DNA from: Clostridiales bacterium | Lineage (GTDB): Bacteria; Bacillota; Clostridia; Christensenellales; Aristaeellaceae | DNA: 9,765 nt | Direction: 5' to 3' | Assembly: GCA_004554085.1 (NCBI GenBank) | Contig: SFNY01000076.1 | Coordinates: 1 to 9,765, forward strand | Part shown: one piece after another, positions 1 through 4,439 of the stretch | Layout of the letters: each line of letters opens with the position of its first letter | How positions within the stretch are numbered: the stretch's first letter is position 1 | Notes under the pieces: model-generated | Database searches by the model: none | Seen by the model: the letters and a program-made list of their open reading frames with translations, nothing else | What the model was told of the DNA's origin: nothing | Position numbers and translations under genes: made by a program

Positions 1-1
1 C

Positions 2-811
2 ATCTTCCCGAAGGCGGTGGAGTCCACCACGCTGGCGGGCCACGTCACCTGCGATGTGGCGCAGCTCACCGGACTTCCCGAGGGCCTGCCCTGCTACGCC
101 GGCGGCGGCGACGCGGTCATTCAGGCGGTCGGCAGCGGCCTGGTGCGCCCGGGCATCCTGGGCGTGGTCATCGGCACCAGCGGCAACGTGACCATGGGCC
201 TGGACCACTACGAGGACAACCCCCACGGCGATCTTCAGATGTTCTGCGGCAACGAACCCGGCCTGTGGACGGACTTCGGCTGCACGCTGTCCGCCGGCGG
301 CAGCTACCGCTGGTACCGCGACACGCTGTGCGAGGGCGCGAAGCAGCAGTCCGCCGAGACCGGCGAGAACGTCTACGACATCATGGGCAGGGACGCGGAG
401 TCCTCCGTGCCCGGCGCCAACGGCGTGGTGTTCACCCCCTATCTGTCCGGCGAGCGCTGTCCCTATCCGGATCCGAACTGCCGCGGCAGCTTCTACGGCA
501 TGAGCCTGACCACCACCCGCGGCGACGTCACCCGCGCGGTGATGGAGGGCGTGACCTACTCCCTGTGCCAGCTGGTGGACATCTTCGGCTCCATGACGAA
601 GAATGAAAAGGTCTACACCTCCGGCGGCGGCGCGTTCAGCCCGCTGTGGCGGCAGATGCAGGCCGACATCTTGCAGGTCATCAGACCCGAGACCGAGTGC
701 ACGCCCATCGCGGAGAATCAGGAGGGCTACAAAAAGAGCTACGAGATCTACAAGAAGATCTATCCCGCGCTGAAGCCTGTCTACGATTTCGGCGCATCCC
801 TCGGCTTCTAG
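2..811 (+). CDS. xylB: Xylulokinase-like FGGY carbohydrate kinase, 3' part, with apparent internal deletion
   Basis: The visible 269 codons are the C-terminal domain of an FGGY-family sugar kinase, most like xylulokinase, which phosphorylates D-xylulose with ATP in the cytoplasm. The frame is open to the left edge, so the start lies outside. Recognisable pieces are the GGGDAV segment, the VVIGTSGNV phosphate-loop region, TPYLSGERCP, the VTRAVMEGVTYSL helix and SGGGAFSPLWRQMQADIL. In XylB proteins this last motif is normally followed by a residue stretch of the EGAAYGAALLAGVG type that lines the adenosine pocket, then roughly 20 more residues before the C-terminal helix. Here ADIL (codons at 662-673) is joined almost directly to QVIRPETECTPIAENQ and then to the usual C-terminal helix with YEIYKKIYPALK. 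Some 35-45 residues seem to be missing in frame. The product may therefore be inactive. Family assignment is firm; the xylulose specificity and the deletion are inferred from memory of the family. Confidence 0.85.
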   Translation: MFPKAVESTTLAGHVTCDVAQLTGLPEGLPCYAGGGDAVIQAVGSGLVRPGILGVVIGTSGNVTMGLDHYEDNPHGDLQMFCGNEPGLWTDFGCTLSAGGSYRWYRDTLCEGAKQQSAETGENVYDIMGRDAESSVPGANGVVFTPYLSGERCPYPDPNCRGSFYGMSLTTTRGDVTRAVMEGVTYSLCQLVDIFGSMTKNEKVYTSGGGAFSPLWRQMQADILQVIRPETECTPIAENQEGYKKSYEIYKKIYPALKPVYDFGASLGF

Positions 812-830
812 TCGTGAGGCGCTACGGCCA

Positions 831-878
831 GTTGCCTGTCGGCGGCGGGCGGGGCCCGCTTCCGGTTGCCTGTCGGCG
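831..878. repeat. 14-bp direct repeat flanking a GC hairpin behind xylB
   Basis: GTTGCCTGTCGGCG occurs at 831-844 and again at 865-878, a 34-bp period. The DNA between the copies can fold as GCGGGC-GGG-GCCCGC (845-859). It lies just after the xylB stop and has no known function; it could be a slippage duplication. Confidence 0.5.
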
Positions 879-889
879 TTTGAGCGAAC

Positions 890-942
890 GTGCCCCTATC
901 CCCATAGATTCAAGGGATAGGGGCACTGTGCTTCTTTCCTTT
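890..942 (+). terminator. Hairpin terminator downstream of xylB
   Basis: A perfect 13-bp inverted repeat, GTGCCCCTATCCC (890-902) and GGGATAGGGGCAC (914-926), encloses an 11-nt loop. The tail is pyrimidine-rich (CTTCTTTCCTTTCC) rather than a clean T-run, so it is a plausible but not textbook intrinsic terminator. It sits 79 bp after the xylB stop. It might also serve as a processing or stability stem. Confidence 0.6.
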
Positions 943-1035
943 CCATATGTTTGTGTTTCCCCGAAATCCGTCCCGGCAGGAATGGGACGGATTTCTCACG
1001 TTCGGTTTTGAGCTTACTGATGGCGAAACGGCAGG

Positions 1036-1126
1036 TTTCTTATGTCCGTTTTTGAATGGCTCCTGAATAGCCGTAGGGCGGGGTGCCCACACCCCGCCGC
1101 AGATTTCCTATGCCCGTTTTTGGATG
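1036..1126. repeat. Degenerate 23-bp direct repeat pair
   Basis: The segment at 1036-1058 and the segment at 1104-1126 match at 20 of 23 positions. Both follow the pattern TTTCYTATGYCCGTTTTTGR then ATG. The period is 68 bp, and the first hairpin repeat copy lies between them. This suggests that a composite unit has been duplicated and has since decayed. Confidence 0.6.
1060..1103. repeat. Intergenic 44-bp hairpin repeat, copy A
   Basis: This copy matches copy B (1178-1221) at 40 of 44 positions. Its core is a 9-bp perfect stem, GGCGGGGTG (1077-1085) with CACCCCGCC (1090-1098), closing a 4-nt loop CCCA. A stem of this kind would fold equally well in RNA from either strand. Similar GTAGGGCGGGGTG elements are, from general knowledge, scattered between genes in gut Firmicutes genomes; that identification is from memory. 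Confidence 0.75.
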
Positions 1127-1146
1127 TTTCCCCAAAAGAAAGAGCC

Positions 1147-1175
1147 GTCTCAAAGCGGGAAGAATGCTTTGAGAC
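1147..1175. repeat. 10-bp inverted repeat between the hairpin repeats
   Basis: GTCTCAAAGC (1147-1156) is the exact reverse complement of GCTTTGAGAC (1166-1175), with a 9-nt loop. A related word, GTTTCAAAGC, recurs near 1255. No T-run follows, so a terminator role is not supported. It is probably part of the same repeat mosaic. Confidence 0.55.
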
Positions 1176-1177
1176 AA

Positions 1178-1221
1178 CTCCTGCATAGCTGTAGGGCGGG
1201 GTGCCTTCACCCCGCCGCAGA
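1178..1221. repeat. Intergenic 44-bp hairpin repeat, copy B
   Basis: This is the second copy of the element at 1060-1103, differing at four positions. Two of the differences are in the loop (CCTT at 1204-1207 instead of CCCA), while the 9-bp stem (1195-1203 with 1208-1216) is unchanged. Conservation of the stem with a variable loop suggests that the fold matters, or that the copies are recent. Confidence 0.75.
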
Positions 1222-1316
1222 ATAATTATAGGGTTACCTCAAAACAGAGCCTGTTTCAAAGCAGCCTTTTCAATCCTCTTGTCATGCAATATCTCTTTGC
1301 CCTGCGCCGCACGCGC

Positions 1317-1748
1317 TCAGATCACGTAATTGTCGCCCGAGCGCTCGGAATCGATCAGGTCGGCCAGGGTGATGCCGTCGAAGAAGTCGTTCAGCAGTCC
1401 GTACAGCTTCTTCCACATGGGAAGCGTGCGGCACTTTTCCTCCCGATTGCAGGGCTGTGCGCGCTGCTCCAGGCAGGCGACGGGGGCAAGGCTGCCCTCC
1501 ATCAGCCGCAGGATGCTGCCGACGGTGTACTCTTCCGGAGCGCGCACCAGGCGATAGCCGCCGCCCTTGCCGCGCAGGCCCTCCAGGAAGCCGTTCTGAA
1601 CCAGATTTTTGACGATGCTCTCGAGATATTTTTCCGAAATTTCCTGCCGCGCGGCGATCTCCTTCAGCGGCGTGAAGCTGCTGGTCTGCTGTTCTGCCAG
1701 ATCAATCATCACGCGTAGCGCGTAGCGGCCCCGGGTAGAAATCATCAT
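1317..1748 (-). CDS. Rrf2-family transcriptional regulator with IscR-like cysteine cluster
   Basis: This 143-residue protein is a typical Rrf2-family regulator in length and layout. An N-terminal winged helix-turn-helix (about residues 1-75) opens with MISTRGRYALRVMIDLA, contains ISEKYLESIVKNL as the recognition helix region, and has the wing sequence GKGGGYRL. The effector region carries C92, C100 and C106, followed by W112. This resembles the three iron-sulfur ligand cysteines of IscR, but the first spacing is x7 rather than x5 and the IscR histidine (CxTH) is Leu here. It may therefore sense Fe-S status, cysteine supply or redox state; this is inference. Start: tandem ATGs at 1748 and 1745, with AGGGGGCG just upstream. 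A strong promoter precedes it. It lies 57 bp downstream of tcdA on the same strand, so readthrough from tcdA is also possible. Confidence 0.92.
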   Translation of the reverse strand: MMISTRGRYALRVMIDLAEQQTSSFTPLKEIAARQEISEKYLESIVKNLVQNGFLEGLRGKGGGYRLVRAPEEYTVGSILRLMEGSLAPVACLEQRAQPCNREEKCRTLPMWKKLYGLLNDFFDGITLADLIDSERSGDNYVI

Positions 1749-1768
1749 GCGTATCGCCCCCTAAACCT

Positions 1769-1797
1769 ATTATAGATCAGGGTTGAAGGAAAATCAA
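1769..1797 (-). promoter_or_regulatory. Promoter of the rrf2 gene
   Basis: Reading the minus strand, TTGATT (1797-1792) and a perfect TATAAT (1774-1769) are separated by exactly 17 bp. They lie about 20 bp upstream of the rrf2 start, just beyond the tcdA stop. Rrf2 proteins often repress their own promoters, but no clear palindrome marks an operator here. Confidence 0.7.
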
Positions 1798-1805
1798 GAG
1801 CAGTT

Positions 1806-2564
1806 TCAGGATTTCTGGCCCGTCAATTCCCGAACGATCTCCCCAGCGATGATCAGTCCCATCACCGGCGGCACGAAGGCCGTGCTTCCGGGGATGTCCC
1901 GGCGCACCGTGCACTTGCGCACCGTGCCCGGCGGGCAGATGCAATGGTAGCGGCAGCTGAGCGCGGGATCATCGCTGGTCTTGCGGGGCGGCTCGGTGGA
2001 GTAGGCCACCTTCAGGCGGGGAATGCCGCGCTTGCGCAGCTCGTGGCGCATCACCCGCGCCAGGGGGCACATGCTGGTCTGATAGATGTCCGCGATCTGC
2101 AGCTTCGTGGGATCCAGCTTGTTGCCCGCGCCCATGGCGCTGATGATCCTCACGCCCAGCGCATTGCAGCGCACGATCAGCTCCAGCTTGGCCGTGACCG
2201 TGTCCACCGCGTCCACCACGTAGTCGTAGGGGCTCAGGTCGATTTCATCGGCGGTGTCAGGCATGTAGAACACCCTGTGGGTCTCCACGCGCAGCTGGGG
2301 ATTGATGTCCAGCAGGCGCTTCGCCGTGGCGTCCACCTTGTACTGGCCCACGGTGCTGCGGGTGGCGATGATCTGGCGGTTCAGGTTCGTCAGGCAGATG
2401 CGGTCGTCGTCGAACAGGTCGATGGCGCCCAGGCCGCTGCGCACCAGGCCCTCCGCCGCATAGCCGCCAACGCCGCCCACGCCGAAGATGGCGACGCGGG
2501 ACGCGGCCAGCTTTGCCATGCCCTCCGCGCCCAGCAGCAGCTCGGTTCTGGAAAACTGATTCAT
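1806..2564 (-). CDS. tcdA: tRNA threonylcarbamoyladenosine (t6A) dehydratase, TcdA/CsdL type
   Basis: This is an E1-like/ThiF-superfamily enzyme that uses ATP to cyclise t6A at position 37 of ANN-decoding tRNAs. Features of the 252-residue form are: MNQFSRTELLLG at the very start, as in TcdA proteins; the nucleotide-binding GVGGVGGYAAE (28-38); acidic DDD (52-54); LNRQ (61-64); SMCPLARVMRHELRKRGI in the middle; and the C-terminal PGSTAFVPPVMGLIIAGEIV. I chose ATG 2564 rather than the upstream GTG 2606 because family members begin at this point and GGGGGCG lies about 7 nt upstream of it. Four cysteines (C204, C208, C210, C218) form a tight cluster before the C-terminal helix, which could hold a metal or reflect sulfur or redox chemistry. 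It is a housekeeping gene with its own promoter and is followed by the Rrf2 regulator. A ThiF/MoeB role is less likely given the TcdA-specific motifs. Confidence 0.9.
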   Translation of the reverse strand: MNQFSRTELLLGAEGMAKLAASRVAIFGVGGVGGYAAEGLVRSGLGAIDLFDDDRICLTNLNRQIIATRSTVGQYKVDATAKRLLDINPQLRVETHRVFYMPDTADEIDLSPYDYVVDAVDTVTAKLELIVRCNALGVRIISAMGAGNKLDPTKLQIADIYQTSMCPLARVMRHELRKRGIPRLKVAYSTEPPRKTSDDPALSCRYHCICPPGTVRKCTVRRDIPGSTAFVPPVMGLIIAGEIVRELTGQKS

Positions 2565-2674
2565 CGCACGCGCCCCCGATCGCATCTGCGCGGCGCATCC
2601 GCCCACGCCCGGCGAACTGCTGCAAGGTCAAATCCCATCCTCCATCGCCCTCCGTTCAATCAGCATACAGCTCC

Positions 2675-2702
2675 ATTATACCTGATATACCTATCAAGTC
2701 AA
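2675..2702 (-). promoter_or_regulatory. Promoter of tcdA with embedded inverted repeat
   Basis: On the minus strand, TTGACT (2702-2697) and a perfect TATAAT (2680-2675) are 16 bp apart. The spacer contains TGATA-GGTA-TATCA, a 5-bp inverted repeat that could be a small operator. Transcription would begin near 2668, giving a leader of about 100 nt before the chosen tcdA start at 2564. Confidence 0.65.
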
Positions 2703-3015
2703 TATGTAAAATATGTTAATCTTCTGCGGCAAAACGCCCATTGGCGTCGGGCGCGAACGCTTCCGGGCTGCACCTTCCTGCGCGAAATCCACATCCCGCA
2801 CATCCGTTTTCCGTGCAGTTTTTATCGTGCATCGTGCCTCATCGGGAGGCGACGCCGCGTACAGCGCCGCGCTGCGTGCACATTTTTCCTGCTGGAATGT
2901 TAAGAAAAGGGGGTGCGGAGGAGGCTGCGGAACCGCATTTTTCTCGATTTCGGCCCGTTATGCGGCCAAATCATGCGTGAATTGGAAAAAATCTGAAAAA
3001 AGGTTAAAATTGTGC

Positions 3016-3044
3016 TTGACATACCGTTATGTGTGTGGTAATAT
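3016..3044 (+). promoter_or_regulatory. Promoter of the lacI-type regulator
   Basis: A consensus TTGACA (3016-3021) and TAATAT (3039-3044) are 17 bp apart, about 70 bp upstream of the lacI ATG. A-tracts at about 2985-3008 could act as an UP element. The candidate operator at 3075-3090 lies in the transcribed leader, which fits negative autoregulation. Confidence 0.8.
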
Positions 3045-3074
3045 TTCTATACAAAATAAATTGTTTATTCCATT

Positions 3075-3090
3075 CCGTGCTCGTGCACGG
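3075..3090 (+). promoter_or_regulatory. Candidate LacI operator, copy 1 (lacI leader)
   Basis: CCGTGCTCGTGCACGG is a 16-bp palindrome broken only at the 7/10 position pair, with the central CG usual for LacI-family operators; flanking T and A extend the symmetry to 18 bp. It begins 31 bp downstream of the lacI -10 box and ends 23 bp before the ATG. Near-identical copies occur at 4235-4250 and 4399-4414. Confidence 0.75.
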
Positions 3091-3113
3091 ATCGCAAATG
3101 TTACGGTGATAGA

Positions 3114-4190
3114 ATGGCGAGTACGCTCAAGCAGATTGCAGAAGTCGCAAATGTTTCCAGGGGCACGGTTGACCGCGTAATTCACGGCCGCTACGGCGTT
3201 GACCCGAAAACGCGCGCGCGCGTGCTTGCCGTCATGCAGGAGCTGGACTACAAGCCCAACGCCATGGCGCAGGCGCTGCGCGGCATGCAGAACGCATTCC
3301 GCATCGGCGCAATCGTGCCCAGCGAGGCGAACCCCTTCTACATCGACGTCAACTCCGGCATCGACGAGGCCTCCAAGATGGCCGCCACCTACGGCATGGA
3401 GGTCGTCAAGCTGACGATGGAGCACGTGACGGTGGAGGAGCAGCTCGGCTGCATCGACCGGCTGGAGGGCATGAACGTCTGCGGCATCATGCTGGTGCCC
3501 ATCAACGACCAGCGCATCCGCGAGCGCATCAACCGGCTGCCGGAGAGCATCCCCGTCATCACCTTCAACAGCGACATCTCGGGCACGAAGCGCATGTGCT
3601 TCGTGGGCAACGACCACATCATGGCGGGCCGCACGGCGGGACAGCTGATGTCGATGGTCGCCCGGGAACCCGGAAAGATGGCGCTGCTCATCAGCCAGAT
3701 GGACTTTCTGGCGCACATCGAGCGCGTCCGGGGCTTCTGCCAGGTGTTCGACGAGGAGCGCCGCAGCGACATCGAGATGATCGGGCCGTACATGACCTAT
3801 GAATCGGAGGAAAAGGCCTACGATATCGTAAGGGATCTGATTCATCGGGAGAAGGAGCTGGTCGGCATCTACATGGCCGGCGGCGGCCAGCAGGCAGCGG
3901 CGCGCGCACTGGCGCAGTCCGGGCAGGCGGGCAGGATTCATATGATCTGCCACGACACGCTGCCCGACACCATCCGCTATGTCAAGGAGCGCGTGGTGGA
4001 CTTCACCATCGGCCAGGAGGCCTTTGTCCAGGGCTACATGCCCATCGAAATTTTCCGCGATTATCACATGTTCGGCAAAAAGCCGAAGCTGAACCGCCTG
4101 TTCACCGGCATCGACATCCGCTCCAGGGAGAACATCTCCCTCAAGGGCTACGAGGTGTTTACAGGCATGTACTCCATGAACCGGGGATAG
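3114..4190 (+). CDS. LacI-family transcriptional regulator with sugar-binding-protein-like sensor domain
   Basis: This 358-residue protein has an N-terminal LacI helix-turn-helix (about 4-50: TLKQIAEVANVSRGTVDRVIHG) and a hinge helix near NAMAQALRG (49-57). From about residue 62 it has a periplasmic-binding-protein-like sensor domain of the ribose-binding type. The sensor has NPFYIDV (73-79), TFNSD (150-154), GIYMAGGGQQ (251-260) and IGQEAFVQGYMP (299-310). Counterparts of all four are in the binding protein encoded downstream, so both probably bind the same ligand. Start at ATG 3114 is preceded by a weak GGTGAT; the HTH begins immediately, so a longer form is unlikely. Expression starts from a consensus promoter and ends at an intrinsic terminator right after the stop, so the gene is its own unit. 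It most likely represses the adjacent operon and itself through the GTGCACGTGCAC-type palindromes; this is inferred from position. Confidence 0.93.
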   Translation: MASTLKQIAEVANVSRGTVDRVIHGRYGVDPKTRARVLAVMQELDYKPNAMAQALRGMQNAFRIGAIVPSEANPFYIDVNSGIDEASKMAATYGMEVVKLTMEHVTVEEQLGCIDRLEGMNVCGIMLVPINDQRIRERINRLPESIPVITFNSDISGTKRMCFVGNDHIMAGRTAGQLMSMVAREPGKMALLISQMDFLAHIERVRGFCQVFDEERRSDIEMIGPYMTYESEEKAYDIVRDLIHREKELVGIYMAGGGQQAAARALAQSGQAGRIHMICHDTLPDTIRYVKERVVDFTIGQEAFVQGYMPIEIFRDYHMFGKKPKLNRLFTGIDIRSRENISLKGYEVFTGMYSMNRG

Positions 4191-4195
4191 AAAGG

Positions 4196-4223
4196 ATCGC
4201 ATCAGTTGACTGTGCGATTTTTT
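4196..4223 (+). terminator. Intrinsic terminator of the lacI-type gene
   Basis: ATCGCA (4196-4201) pairs with TGCGAT (4213-4218). An inner CAG/CTG pairing extends the stem past a one-base bulge, and a run of six T (4218-4223) follows. It begins 5 bp after the lacI stop codon. Confidence 0.8.
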
Positions 4224-4234
4224 CCGGGCAGAAA

Positions 4235-4250
4235 TCGTGCTCGTGCACGG
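4235..4250 (+). promoter_or_regulatory. Candidate LacI operator, copy 2 (upstream of the operon)
   Basis: TCGTGCTCGTGCACGG differs from copy 1 at one base (the first). It lies between the lacI terminator and the operon promoter region. Its centre is 164 bp from that of copy 3, so it could be an auxiliary site for DNA looping or cooperative binding. Confidence 0.65.
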
Positions 4251-4256
4251 AAAATG

Positions 4257-4286
4257 TGCATGCAAAGTGCACGACACAAATTTGTG
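4257..4286. promoter_or_regulatory. Cluster of short palindromes upstream of the operon
   Basis: This segment holds TGCATGCA (4257-4264), a lone half-site GTGCACG (4267-4273) and a perfect 12-bp palindrome CACAAATTTGTG (4275-4286). Such density in a 30-bp non-coding stretch suggests protein binding, perhaps by a second regulator. No family can be named from the sequence. Confidence 0.4.
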
Positions 4287-4367
4287 CTGGTTCACAAGAC
4301 ACGGCCCGGAATTCTGACAAATCGCGCTTTTTCGAACAGCGTTGAGGCGAAAATCTTAATTTTGCCC

Positions 4368-4396
4368 TTTACATAGCTGCGCAATGTTTAAATCAA
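4368..4396 (+). promoter_or_regulatory. Probable operon promoter (weak match)
   Basis: TTTACA (4368-4373) is a fair -35 box. The AT-rich TTTAAATCAA (4387-4396) lies at -10 distance but has no good TATAAT match. Transcription would start near or inside the operator at 4399-4414, the expected geometry for repression. A weak core promoter may need relief or activation. Confidence 0.45.
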
Positions 4397-4398
4397 AT

Positions 4399-4414
4399 CC
4401 GTGCACGTGCACGG
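4399..4414 (+). promoter_or_regulatory. Candidate LacI operator, copy 3 (perfect palindrome at operon start)
   Basis: CCGTGCACGTGCACGG is a perfect 16-bp palindrome; flanking T4398 and A4415 make it 18 bp. It overlaps the expected transcription start and ends 25 bp before the ATG of the first operon gene, so bound repressor would block initiation. It is the most symmetric of the three copies. Confidence 0.8.
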
Positions 4415-4439
4415 AATCCGTCATGAGGAGGAGATTTGT

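Larger units (their letters stand above)
812..1316. other. Intergenic region between convergent xylB and rrf2
   Basis: No convincing gene is present in these 505 bp. The stretch holds the xylB terminator hairpin, a 14-bp direct repeat, two 44-bp hairpin repeats, a 23-bp degenerate repeat pair and an extra 10-bp inverted repeat. It separates two convergent transcription units, so the GC hairpins may end transcripts from both sides. The short open frames here lack ribosome binding sites and have no recognisable protein features. Confidence 0.7.
2607..3113. other. Divergent intergenic region between tcdA and lacI
   Basis: I see no gene in these 507 bp. The left end carries the tcdA leader and promoter, and the right end the lacI promoter and operator. 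The middle (about 2710-2980) has only weak signals. There is a short TGCGG-AA-CCGCA hairpin followed by five T (2926-2942). There are also several scattered CGTGC words (2811-2817, 2826-2830, 2833-2837, 2874-2881) that resemble halves of the lacI-locus operator. The last 40 bp before the lacI promoter are A-rich. Confidence 0.65.

Noticed and set aside
1036..1221. CRISPR array
   Set aside because: There are only two copies of each repeat, with different repeat types interleaved, no regular spacers and no cas genes nearby.
2257..2631. TTG-initiated minus-strand frame with GGAGG 6 nt upstream
   Set aside because: It is out of frame with tcdA and overlaps most of it, with a low-complexity Arg/Gly-rich product. 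The tcdA frame has clear motifs and its own ribosome binding site.
2628..2666. Possible 12-codon leader peptide (MLIERRAMEDGI) upstream of tcdA
   Set aside because: Its ATG would lie within about 2 nt of the predicted transcript start, leaving no room for a ribosome binding site. No attenuator structure is evident.
1944..2903. Plus-strand open frame of about 319 codons opposite tcdA
   Set aside because: It is a compositional shadow of tcdA: Ala-, His- and Arg-rich, no ribosome binding site, no recognisable motif, and it runs into promoter DNA.
2926..2942. Terminator-like hairpin TGCGG-AA-CCGCA plus T-run
   Set aside because: The usable stem is only 4 bp with a tetraloop, and no gene lies upstream for it to terminate. 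It is more likely chance in a GC-rich spacer.
4191..4439. Cobalamin riboswitch upstream of the methyltransferase operon
   Set aside because: A B12-dependent operon could have one, but no B12-box-like GCCACTG sequence is visible, and the 250 bp are already filled by the lacI terminator, operators and promoter.
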